In this document: piece by piece, positions 1 to 5,513 of the stretch
Layout: every line of letters starts with the position of its first letter
How positions within the stretch are numbered: the first letter of the stretch is position 1
NCBI GenBank assembly: GCA_900542115.1
Contig: UQMC01000107.1
Coordinates: 1-6,470, forward strand
DNA length: 6,470 nucleotides
Reading direction: 5' to 3'
Origin: an uncultured Oscillibacter sp.
Lineage (GTDB): Bacteria > Bacillota > Clostridia > Oscillospirales > Oscillospiraceae
The notes under the pieces: generated by a model
The model's database searches: none
Seen by the model: only the letters and a program-made list of their open reading frames with translations
What the model was told of the DNA's origin: nothing
Program-made: the position numbers and the translations under genes

Positions 1-7
1 GAAGTAT

Positions 8-36
8 ATTGTACTGACTCCTTCCCCTTTTGTCAA
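8..36 (-). promoter_or_regulatory. Strong sigma-A type promoter for a gene beyond the left edge
   Basis: Read on the minus strand, a perfect -35 (TTGACA, 31-36) is followed after exactly 17 bases by a -10 TACAAT (8-13, five of six consensus bases). Transcription would start at about base 1 and run out of the window. It lies just past the terminator of the DUF368 gene, so it fits the promoter of a separate leftward gene. That gene is not visible here. Confidence 0.7.
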
Positions 37-74
37 GATATTTTTCCGCAAGATTTTCAGAGGGTATAAAAAGT

Positions 75-114
75 GGAAAAGGTCAATAAATCCTGCGATT
101 CATTGACCTTTTCC
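75..114 (-). terminator. Rho-independent terminator of the DUF368 gene
   Basis: A perfect 13-bp stem (75-87 with 102-114) is extended, after one mismatch, by four more pairs (89-92 with 97-100) closed by a CTGC tetraloop. On the minus strand the hairpin is followed by ACTTTTTA, giving a U-tract. The plus strand is also T-rich beyond it (115-139), so it could act both ways. It lies 24 bases past the DUF368 stop and before the leftward promoter at 8-36. Confidence 0.8.
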
Positions 115-137
115 GTATTTTCATATTATTTTTTACT

Positions 138-938
138 TTATCGCGGCAAAGCGCGGTCCAACCGCTCCAAGAAAAACGCCAGCGCAAAGCCAACGCCGCA
201 GCACGCCGCCGAGACCAGTACTTCCCCTAAGCCGCTGTATTGGATCGGCACGATGACCAGCGTGGAGGCGTAGTGCCACCGGAACAGCCACGTCACGCCC
301 CGGGCCAGCAGCGCCATGGTCAGCAGCAGTCCCGGAAGACACGCGGAAAGCACAAGAAACCGCATATCCGCAAGCCCCCGCATGATGGGCTCATACAGCC
401 CCAGCGACATCATGATGGACGAGCTCGTAAAGCCCGGAATCGCGATGCCCGCCCCCCATAGGGCGCCGCAGAAATTATACCACCAGAAATTCGGCGTCAC
501 CGTCACATGGAGGACGTGCCGAATATAAAATAGGGTCATGAATACCGCCAGCGCACAGACAGCGCAGCTCACCCACGCGGCGGGACTGTGGCCCTCCTTC
601 CCCGCTTCCCGCCACAGAGCCGGGAATGTCCCCGCGATCAGGCCGATAAACAGCCACACCGTTGCGGCGGCCGATAGGGCATACGCCGCTGCGATGGCCT
701 TGGCAAGTCCCAAAAAGCCGACCATGCTGCCGATCCCCAGCGGCAGAAAAATCGGCCAGTATTTCCGCAGTCCCCGGACGGGGTGCGTCAGCGTTTCCAT
801 CACCGGGCGGTACACATCAAATACCACCGCCAGCACACCGCCGGAAACGCCGGGCAAAATCGCCCCGGCCCCAATCAGCGCCCCGCACAGCAAATCCCGC
901 AGCCATCGGCTCCGCTTCTCCCTTGCGTTCTGTTCCAT
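138..938 (-). CDS. DUF368 membrane protein, probable undecaprenyl-phosphate translocase (PopT-like)
   Basis: This 266-residue polytopic membrane protein belongs to the DUF368 family. The hallmark is visible twice: GALIGAGAILPGVSGG at about residues 19-34 and GALWGAGIAIPG at about 158-169, the internal repeat of the family. Each copy is followed by a hydrophobic stretch and a (V/L)Y(R/E)P motif. About seven or eight membrane segments can be seen. Established knowledge: some DUF368 members (PopT) return undecaprenyl phosphate across the cytoplasmic membrane for reuse in peptidoglycan and other surface-polymer synthesis. That this protein does so is inferred from family membership. The reading frame stays open up to an ATG at 1034, but the start at 938 is preferred: GGAGG lies 5 bases before it, the predicted promoter (969-997) lies between the two ATGs, and the extra 32 residues do not resemble the family. 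It is transcribed alone and ends at the hairpin 75-114. It is divergent from the MATE gene at 1209. Confidence 0.88.
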   Translation of the reverse strand: MEQNAREKRSRWLRDLLCGALIGAGAILPGVSGGVLAVVFDVYRPVMETLTHPVRGLRKYWPIFLPLGIGSMVGFLGLAKAIAAAYALSAAATVWLFIGLIAGTFPALWREAGKEGHSPAAWVSCAVCALAVFMTLFYIRHVLHVTVTPNFWWYNFCGALWGAGIAIPGFTSSSIMMSLGLYEPIMRGLADMRFLVLSACLPGLLLTMALLARGVTWLFRWHYASTLVIVPIQYSGLGEVLVSAACCGVGFALAFFLERLDRALPR

Positions 939-968
939 AGCTTCCTCCACCTCTCTATGTAAATGGTA

Positions 969-997
969 ATCATAGCAGTATTCTGCCCAGACCGCAA
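969..997 (-). promoter_or_regulatory. Predicted promoter of the DUF368 gene (extended -10)
   Basis: On the minus strand, TATGAT (969-974) is directly preceded by TGC, giving an extended -10 (TGnTATGAT). A weak -35 candidate, TTGCGG (992-997), lies 17 bases upstream. The predicted start near 962 leaves a leader of about 24 bases that contains the GGAGG ribosome-binding site. The weak -35 keeps confidence moderate. Confidence 0.5.
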
Positions 998-1036
998 TCG
1001 TAAATCTGTAAACGTTCGGAAAACTTTCCGTCATCG

Positions 1037-1075
1037 CCGCCGTTTTCTGTTGTTTTTCGCCAAAAAGTACGGCGG
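1037..1075. other. Inverted repeat in the DUF368/MATE intergenic region
   Basis: A 7-bp perfect stem (CCGCCGT 1037-1043 with ACGGCGG 1069-1075) encloses a second small stem (TTTTT 1053-1057 with AAAAA 1062-1066, loop CGCC). On the plus strand it is followed by only four Ts, so it is a poor terminator. It lies upstream of the predicted MATE promoter, so it might be a protein-binding site or mean nothing. A smaller inverted repeat, CGGAA/TTCCG, lies at 1017-1030. Confidence 0.3.
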
Positions 1076-1135
1076 ATTTTCAGCAAAATATGATAGGGAA
1101 TTTTTGAAAAAGAGGTGGTTTTTCCAATTTCACGG

Positions 1136-1144
1136 TGTTATGAT
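1136..1144 (+). promoter_or_regulatory. Candidate extended -10 promoter of the first MATE gene
   Basis: TGTTATGAT fits an extended -10 element (TGnTATAAT with one mismatch). No good -35 is present 16-18 bases upstream (the region reads GTGGTTT), which extended -10 promoters can tolerate. A start near 1151 would leave a leader of about 58 bases. A second copy of TATGATAGG lies 50 bases upstream at 1089 but lacks both the TG extension and a -35. Confidence 0.4.
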
Positions 1145-1208
1145 AGGAATACTGCTTTCAGGTAATTTTACAAAAATTTTACGTTTTCTTGTTTTCAGGA
1201 GGACTTTC

Positions 1209-2618
1209 ATGGCACGTAGCTCTACAAAATCATACGAGATCGATATGCTCAACGGCGCGATTTTTCCCAAGCTGCTGCGCTTTGCCGTACCGCTGACGCT
1301 TTCCACCATGCTGCAGCTCTTGTTCAACGCGGCGGATGTGGTGGTGGTGGGTCGCTACGCCGGTGACAACTCACTGGCGGCAGTGGGCTCCAACACGGCT
1401 CTGATCAATCTTTTGACAAATCTGTTCCTCGGCCTTTCCATTGGCGCCAACATTCTGGCCGCAAGGCACTACGGTGCCCACGAGGACGAGGAGCTGAGCA
1501 AAACCGTCCACACCTCCATTCTGCTGTCCATTTACAGCGGCCTGCTGCTGACGGTGGTAGGCATTCTGGGTGCCCGGACGATTTTGGAGTGGATGCAGTG
1601 TCCGGACGATGTGCTGGGCCTTGCCACTACCTACCTTCGCATTTACTTTGCCGGTCAGACCGCCACCATGCTCTATAACTTCGGCGCCGCGCTGCTGCGG
1701 GCTGGTGGCGATACCCAGCGGCCGCTGTACTTCCTGTTTGCCGCCGGTATCGTCAACGTGGTCTTAAATCTGGTGTTCGTCATCAAGTTCCAGATGGATG
1801 TAGCCGGTGTGGCGCTGGCAACGGTGATTTCCCAGTGCATTTCCGCCGCGCTGGTCATTCGCTGTTTGATGAAGGAAACCGGACCGCTGCGCCTTGATCT
1901 GCGGCAATTGAAAATCTATCCCATGAAGCTCAAGCAGATCATGCAGGTAGGTATCCCCGCCGGTATTCAGGGCATTTTGTTTTCCCTTGCCAACGTGACG
2001 GTGCAGTCCTCCATCAACTCCTTTGACGATACAACGCTGGTGGCCGCCAGCTCCGCCGCCAGCAGCATTGAGAACTTTGTCTACGCCAATGTCAACGCCT
2101 TCTATCAGGCCAACACAGCCTTTACCAGCCAGAACTTCGGCGCCGGGAATTATCGCCGCATTCTGCGGATTCGGCACATCGCCGTGGCTACCGGCACCAT
2201 CAGCACGTTCCTTTTGGGCTTCCTCGCCATTTTGTTCGGGCATCAGCTTCTGGGTATCTACTCCCCCAGTGAGGCCGTGATTCAAGCCGGTATGGTGCGG
2301 ATGCACTATCTGATGCTGTTCTACGGGCTGGATGCCCTGATGGATGTTCAGGTGGGCTCCATACGGGGCATCGGCTACAATATCGCCCCCATGCTGGTCA
2401 CGCTGGTGGGCGCCTGCCTGTTCCGTCTGGTCTGGCTGGGAACCGTGTTCCAAATTCCCGCTTACCACACCATCGAAATGGTCTACATCGTCTATCCCAT
2501 CTCTTGGGTCATCACCTCCATCGCGCACATGATCGCGTTCCACTTTGCCTATCGCAGAACCATGCGCCGTGTCCATCACACCGGGGATACGCACCCGGCG
2601 GAGGCTGCGGTTTCCTGA
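1209..2618 (+). CDS. MATE family multidrug/cation exporter (first copy)
   Basis: This 469-residue integral membrane protein has the length and roughly 12 hydrophobic segments of MATE exporters. These exchange Na+ or H+ for cationic drugs or metabolites across the cytoplasmic membrane. Family marks are LLFNAADVVVVGRYAG at about residues 37-52 (first membrane segment), ALLRAGGDTQRP near 160, the IVNVVLNLVFV...VAGVALATVISQ segment that ends the N-terminal half, and SQNFGAGN at 307-314 in the C-terminal half. The frame stays open upstream to an ATG at 963, but the start at 1209 is firm. AGGAGG (1197-1202) lies 6 bases before it, the protein begins in the usual place before the first membrane segment, and the upstream part is basic and AT-rich. 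It is a single-gene unit with no adjacent regulator, ending at the terminator 2640-2667. It differs from the MATE protein at 3663-5033 in its motifs, so they are not recent duplicates. The substrate cannot be read from the sequence. Confidence 0.92.
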   Translation: MARSSTKSYEIDMLNGAIFPKLLRFAVPLTLSTMLQLLFNAADVVVVGRYAGDNSLAAVGSNTALINLLTNLFLGLSIGANILAARHYGAHEDEELSKTVHTSILLSIYSGLLLTVVGILGARTILEWMQCPDDVLGLATTYLRIYFAGQTATMLYNFGAALLRAGGDTQRPLYFLFAAGIVNVVLNLVFVIKFQMDVAGVALATVISQCISAALVIRCLMKETGPLRLDLRQLKIYPMKLKQIMQVGIPAGIQGILFSLANVTVQSSINSFDDTTLVAASSAASSIENFVYANVNAFYQANTAFTSQNFGAGNYRRILRIRHIAVATGTISTFLLGFLAILFGHQLLGIYSPSEAVIQAGMVRMHYLMLFYGLDALMDVQVGSIRGIGYNIAPMLVTLVGACLFRLVWLGTVFQIPAYHTIEMVYIVYPISWVITSIAHMIAFHFAYRRTMRRVHHTGDTHPAEAAVS

Positions 2619-2639
2619 AGAAGTCAAATCAAGCAGCAG

Positions 2640-2667
2640 AAAAGCGGCCCATACGGGCCGCTTTTTT
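2640..2667. terminator. Bidirectional terminator between convergent genes
   Basis: AGCGGCCC (2643-2650) pairs with GGGCCGCT (2655-2662) around an ATAC loop, and flanking AAA/TTT pairs lengthen the stem to 11 bp. Six Ts follow on the plus strand and a run of As precedes it, so it can terminate both the MATE gene (stop at 2618) and the minus-strand gene (stop at 2675). Its arms are identical to those of the terminator at 5641-5668. Confidence 0.9.
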
Positions 2668-2674
2668 CTTACAC

Positions 2675-3112
2675 TTATTTCCGCTCCGGGAATTTGGCAC
2701 AGTCCTTATCAAGCTCTGCGATAAACTCCTTCAGCTCCTGCGCGGTCAAATGGCTCACCACCTCGGCCGTATCGTCACCATCCATGGTGTTCGGCAGATA
2801 GAACGTCATCATCGCGCCAAAGCCATCCTCCTCCGCCCACGCAGAAAAGGTCATACCGCTTGCAATGAAGTCGCTGTCATAACGGTCCTTAATGCCCGCC
2901 GCAAGCACCTTCAGTCCGGCGGCAAGCTCCGTCAGCTCCTGTGCCAGCAGACAGTCATTGGAGTCCTTGTGAATTTCTCCGTCCTCCGTCCAAGTGCAGC
3001 GCAGCAACAACCAGTTGCGGTCATATTCGTCCATTCCGTATTCCACTTCGGAAAATTCATAGTTTACAATATCCAGCCTCAAGCTGGCAGTCTCGTTTTT
3101 CAGCAGCAGCAT
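2675..3112 (-). CDS. Uncharacterised 145-residue acidic cytosolic protein
   Basis: I do not firmly recognise this protein. It is 145 residues long, acidic, and has no signal peptide or membrane segment. It starts with an alternating hydrophobic pattern typical of beta strands (LRLDIVNYEF), then a striking segment DEYDRNWLLLRCTW at about residues 28-41, a helical QELTELAAGLKVLAAG stretch, another strand-rich part (MTFSAWAEEDGFGAMMTFYL), and a charged helix at the C-terminus (TAQELKEFIAELDKD). The YEF...YDRNWL pattern recalls small proteins annotated as WapI-type immunity proteins. That is a memory-based guess, and no toxin gene is visible here. The start at 3112 is chosen because AAGGAG lies about 6 bases before it and the promoter's -10 (3147-3152) lies between it and the upstream in-frame ATG at 3178. 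It is divergent from the ModE-like regulator, with which it appears to share a -35 element. Confidence 0.8.
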   Translation of the reverse strand: MLLLKNETASLRLDIVNYEFSEVEYGMDEYDRNWLLLRCTWTEDGEIHKDSNDCLLAQELTELAAGLKVLAAGIKDRYDSDFIASGMTFSAWAEEDGFGAMMTFYLPNTMDGDDTAEVVSHLTAQELKEFIAELDKDCAKFPERK

Positions 3113-3146
3113 GGCAGTCTCCTTTGTATCATTTTGAACTGCCGAT

Positions 3147-3174
3147 AGTATAGCACGTTTTTTACTGTTTGCAA
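3147..3174 (-). promoter_or_regulatory. Promoter of the 145-residue protein gene
   Basis: On the minus strand, an extended -10 TGCTATACT (TATACT at 3147-3152, TG at 3154-3155) lies 16 bases downstream of TTGCAA (3169-3174, four of six -35 bases). The predicted start is near 3140, giving a leader of about 28 bases. The TTGCAA is self-complementary and is also the -35 of the opposite promoter. Confidence 0.65.
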
Positions 3175-3176
3175 AC
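3167..3176. promoter_or_regulatory. Palindrome forming the shared -35 of two divergent promoters
   Basis: GTTTGCAAAC is a perfect 10-bp palindrome centred at 3171.5. The -10 hexamers on the two strands (3147-3152 and 3191-3196), and their TG extensions, lie at exactly equal distances from this centre. The palindrome could serve only as a double -35, or also as an operator for the regulator encoded at 3236. The second role is inference. Confidence 0.55.
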
Positions 3177-3196
3177 ACAAAAACGCATGGTATGAT
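3169..3196 (+). promoter_or_regulatory. Promoter of the ModE-like regulator gene
   Basis: TTGCAA (3169-3174) is followed after 16 bases by TATGAT (3191-3196), with TG at 3188-3189 making an extended -10. The predicted start is near 3203, leaving a leader of about 33 bases that includes GGGAGAG before the ATG at 3236. Confidence 0.65.
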
Positions 3197-3235
3197 AAAG
3201 GCAGAACCGATTTTTCGGACACGGGAGAGAATATC

Positions 3236-3571
3236 ATGGAACTGAAGCTGACCCTCAGACTGCTGACAAACGAAGATCGCATCTTCGGCCCCGGCGTGGC
3301 CGAGCTTTTAGAGCGGGTCCGGGAGCACCACTCCCTGCGCTCTGCCGCCGCGTCCATGGAAATGGCCTACTCAAAGGCGTGGCGCATCGTCCGCGCGGCG
3401 GAGGAGGGCATGGGGTGCAAGCTGCTATCCTCCAGCACCGGCGGCCGCCACGGCGGCGGCGCGTCCCTGACGCCGGAGGCGGAGCGGCTGCTGACCGCCT
3501 ACCGGACGCTGGAGACGGAGGTCAATGCCTACAGTCAGGAACGTTTTCACGCGCTGTTTGATTCTCTATAA
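3236..3571 (+). CDS. Stand-alone ModE-type winged-helix transcriptional regulator
   Basis: This 111-residue protein consists of essentially one winged helix-turn-helix domain of the ModE N-terminal/LysR-like type. Visible marks are FGPGVAELLERV (residues 17-28), the helix-turn-helix SLRSAAASMEMAYSKAWRIV (33-52), the wing with STGGRHGGGASLTPEAERLL (67-86), and a final helix that would form the dimer arm. E. coli ModE carries the same DNA-binding layout, including a TGGKGGGG wing, followed by two molybdate-binding (MOP) domains. Those domains are absent here, so this protein cannot sense molybdate in the way ModE does. Short proteins of this kind are known in anaerobic Firmicutes and are often found near molybdate or tungstate transport genes, but no such gene lies in this window. 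The start is the first ATG, with GGGAGAG upstream. Its target may be the divergent gene, its own promoter, or a distant operon. Confidence 0.85.
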   Translation: MELKLTLRLLTNEDRIFGPGVAELLERVREHHSLRSAAASMEMAYSKAWRIVRAAEEGMGCKLLSSSTGGRHGGGASLTPEAERLLTAYRTLETEVNAYSQERFHALFDSL

Positions 3572-3573
3572 AA

Positions 3574-3606
3574 ATGACCGGCCCCGGAGCTTCCGGGGCC
3601 GGTCAT
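3574..3606 (-). terminator. Terminator of the MarR-MATE operon, shared with the convergent regulator gene
   Basis: A perfect 15-bp G+C-rich stem (3574-3588 with 3592-3606) is closed by a three-base loop. On the minus strand it is followed by TTTT, a short U-tract, so it mainly terminates the MATE gene whose stop is at 3663. On the plus strand no T-run follows, although the stem starts only two bases after the stop of the ModE-like gene and could protect its mRNA end. Confidence 0.75.
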
Positions 3607-3620
3607 CAGCTTGCCGCAAA

Positions 3621-3650
3621 ACGCTTCGCCGAACAAAAGCGTGCTTCGGC
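3621..3650. other. Two overlapping small inverted repeats downstream of the MATE gene
   Basis: GCCGAA (3628-3633) can pair with TTCGGC (3645-3650), and ACGCTT (3621-3626) can pair with AAGCGT (3637-3642). The two stems overlap, so they are alternatives or would form a pseudoknot. On the plus strand a TTTT run begins four bases past the first stem's TCA, so it might be a weak terminator for the ModE-like gene. Support is weak. Confidence 0.25.
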
Positions 3651-3662
3651 AGTCATTTTCTA

Positions 3663-5033
3663 TTACGGTGCAGGCTCCTCCAGCTTCCGCAGCGCCTTGC
3701 GGAACTGGACTGAGAACAGGATCGCCGTACAGGTCACCGCGATGGCGTCCGCCACCGGCTCCGCCGTGTAGACTGCCATGGTCTGATTCGCCAGCAGCCG
3801 GGGCAGCAGGTAGATCAGCGGCAGCAGCAGCACGAATTTCCGCAGCACCGCCACAATAATGGAGCAACCGGCGGCACCGATGGACACAAAGGCCATCTGG
3901 CAGGCGATTTGGATGCCGAACAGGAACAGCGCGCCGCAGTAGATACGAAGCGCGGTCACGGTAAAGTCGATCAACTCCGCCTTGGGGGTAAACATCCGGG
4001 CAAATACCCCGGGGAACAGCTGAATAATCGCCCACAGCAGTACGGAGTAGCACAGGCTGACCCTCAGCAGCAGCCAGAAGGTCCGGCGGACACGCTCGGT
4101 GTTCCGGGCACCGTAATTATAGCTGATAATGGGCTGTGCTCCCTGCCCGATACCCTGCAGGGGCAGCATGGCGAACTGCATAACGCTGGAGAGAATCGTC
4201 ATGGCGCCCACGGCAATATCGCCGCCGTATTTCAGCAGCGAGGAATTGAAGCACATGGAGATCACACTCTCGCTGGCCTGCATGATAAACGTAGCAGAGC
4301 CAAGGGCCACACAGGGCAACACCAGCGCGGGCGCTATGCGGATATTCTCCTTTTTCAGCCGCAGCATGGTCTTAGGGCCGGTGAGGAACCGCAGCACCCA
4401 AACACAGGAAAGGCACTGGGAAATAATGGTTGCCAGAGCCGCGCCCCGAACGCCCATATTCAGCGCGAAAATAAACAGCGGGTCCAGCACGATATTGGCC
4501 ACCGCGCCGATAAGCACGGTCCGCATCCCGATCTGGGCAAAGCCCTGTGCCGTGATGAAGGCGTTCATGCCCAGCGTCAACTGCACGAACACGGTGCCGA
4601 TGGCGTAGACGCTCATATAGGCAGCGGCATAGTCAATGGTATTTCCGCTGGCGCCGAAGGTCAGCAGCAGCGACCGGTTCCAAAGCAGCAGCAACGCTGT
4701 CAGCACAGCGGAGACGATGAGCTGGAGGGCAAAGCAGCCGCCCAAGATTTTCTCCGCCGTAGCATGGTCCTGCTTTCCCATATAGATAGACGCCCGGGGC
4801 GCGCCGCCGGAGGCCACCAGCGCCGCAAAGGCGGACACGATGAGTATCAGCGGCAGGCAGACGCCCACACCCGTCAGGGCCAGATCACCGTTTCCCGGAA
4901 TATGGCCGATATAAATGCGGTCCACAATATTATAGAGCATATTCACCAACTGGGCGATGACTGTCGGCACCGCCAACTGCCGCAGGAGCTTTCCGATGGG
5001 CTCCGTTCCTAAAAAAGTCTTATCCTGATTCAT
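3663..5033 (-). CDS. MATE family efflux transporter, MepA-like subgroup
   Basis: This 456-residue membrane protein with about 12 membrane segments is a MATE exporter of the MepA-like group. Marks are GTEPIGKLLRQLAVPT near the N-terminus, YNIVDRIYIG (34-43), the NIVLDPLFIFALNMGVRGAALAT segment in the middle, and GQGAQPIISYNYGARN (296-311), the QP...NYGA signature of this subgroup. It should export cationic or amphipathic compounds using an ion gradient; the actual substrate is unknown. An in-frame ATG at 5051 exists, but the start at 5033 is preferred. GAAGGAG, lying in the last codons of the MarR gene, is 9-10 bases before it, while the ATG at 5051 has no good ribosome site. Only four bases separate it from the MarR stop codon, so translation is probably coupled and both genes share the promoter at 5538-5565. 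The MarR-MATE pairing resembles S. aureus mepR-mepA. The family call is firm; orthology to mepA is not claimed. Confidence 0.93.
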   Translation of the reverse strand: MNQDKTFLGTEPIGKLLRQLAVPTVIAQLVNMLYNIVDRIYIGHIPGNGDLALTGVGVCLPLILIVSAFAALVASGGAPRASIYMGKQDHATAEKILGGCFALQLIVSAVLTALLLLWNRSLLLTFGASGNTIDYAAAYMSVYAIGTVFVQLTLGMNAFITAQGFAQIGMRTVLIGAVANIVLDPLFIFALNMGVRGAALATIISQCLSCVWVLRFLTGPKTMLRLKKENIRIAPALVLPCVALGSATFIMQASESVISMCFNSSLLKYGGDIAVGAMTILSSVMQFAMLPLQGIGQGAQPIISYNYGARNTERVRRTFWLLLRVSLCYSVLLWAIIQLFPGVFARMFTPKAELIDFTVTALRIYCGALFLFGIQIACQMAFVSIGAAGCSIIVAVLRKFVLLLPLIYLLPRLLANQTMAVYTAEPVADAIAVTCTAILFSVQFRKALRKLEEPAP

Positions 5034-5037
5034 CCGC

Positions 5038-5496
5038 TTACACTCCTTCATTCTTTCGCCGGTCCTCGGCCATAGCGGTCATGTTGTCCCCGATGACGGT
5101 CAGACACCTTTCAAAGTAGGCCGCGTCCTCCGCAGTCAATCCCCGGACAAGCTGCCGTGAAAAGCGCTCCTGAAGTGCCCGTCCCTGCGCGATGACCAGC
5201 GCGGCCTTCTCCGTCGGCACCAGTCGGCATTTCCGCCGGTCTCCCGGCACTGCCTGCCGCAGAAGATACCCCTCCCGCGCCAGCTTGTCCACATGAAAGG
5301 ACACGATGGCCGGCTTCAGTTTGCGGTAGGTGCAGATGTCCCGGGCTGTGTCCCGGCCGGGGTTGTTGGCCAGAAACAGCAGAATGTCTACAGCGGGCTG
5401 GGCCATAGATAACTGCTCTGCCAATGGGCGCATGGCTGACGCATAGGCCGTTTCAAACCGTCGGACCGCCGTATAAATATCAACTGCCGTAGGCAA
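5038..5496 (-). CDS. MarR family transcriptional regulator of the MATE operon
   Basis: This 152-residue protein has the MarR layout: an N-terminal dimer helix, a winged helix-turn-helix and C-terminal dimer helices. The DNA-binding part runs from DILLFLANNPGRDTARDIC (37-55) through the recognition helix around KPAIVSFHVDKLAREGYL (61-78) to the wing DRRKCRLVPTEKA (86-98). The D-R-R-K at the wing tip is the classic MarR signature. MarR proteins are usually dimeric repressors released by small phenolic or drug-like ligands. Being first in an operon with a MATE exporter, it most likely represses its own operon until the exporter's substrate appears (inference). The ATG at 5496 is well supported by AAGGAGG 6 bases before it. 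The candidate operator is the palindrome at 5514-5546 overlapping the promoter. Confidence 0.93.
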   Translation of the reverse strand: MPTAVDIYTAVRRFETAYASAMRPLAEQLSMAQPAVDILLFLANNPGRDTARDICTYRKLKPAIVSFHVDKLAREGYLLRQAVPGDRRKCRLVPTEKAALVIAQGRALQERFSRQLVRGLTAEDAAYFERCLTVIGDNMTAMAEDRRKNEGV

Positions 5497-5513
5497 TGGA
5501 ACGCCTCCTTAAA

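Noticed and set aside
963..1208. In-frame 82-residue N-terminal extension of the first MATE protein
   Set aside because: The stretch is basic, AT-rich and contains the candidate promoter, and the ATG at 1209 has a near-perfect AGGAGG at the right distance. MATE proteins normally begin just before the first membrane segment.
1145..1208. Possible riboswitch in the leader of the first MATE gene
   Set aside because: MATE genes can follow riboswitches, but the predicted leader is only about 58 bases, AT-rich, and shows no conserved helix pattern or terminator/antiterminator pair.
138..2618. DUF368 plus MATE as a lipid-carrier flipping module
   Set aside because: MATE and lipid II flippases share a superfamily, but this protein has drug-exporter motifs and the two genes are divergent with separate promoters. 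Nothing ties them functionally.
1764..2627. 287-residue minus-strand open frame opposite the first MATE gene
   Set aside because: It is rich in His, Gln, Gly and Asp with no family motif and no ribosome site, and it lies entirely antisense to a well-supported gene in G+C-rich DNA.
2504..3148. 214-residue plus-strand frame across the terminator at 2640-2667
   Set aside because: It overlaps the end of the MATE gene, crosses a strong terminator and then runs antisense to the 145-residue gene. There is no start signal.
2675..3571. Toxin-antitoxin pair formed by the 145-residue protein and the regulator
   Set aside because: The genes are divergent rather than in an operon, the regulator is ModE-like rather than an antitoxin type, and no toxin motif is visible.
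3909..5012. 367-residue plus-strand open frame opposite the second MATE gene
   Set aside because: Its composition is typical of an antisense shadow (Gln, His and Gly rich, no hydrophobic core) and the opposite strand encodes an unmistakable MATE protein.
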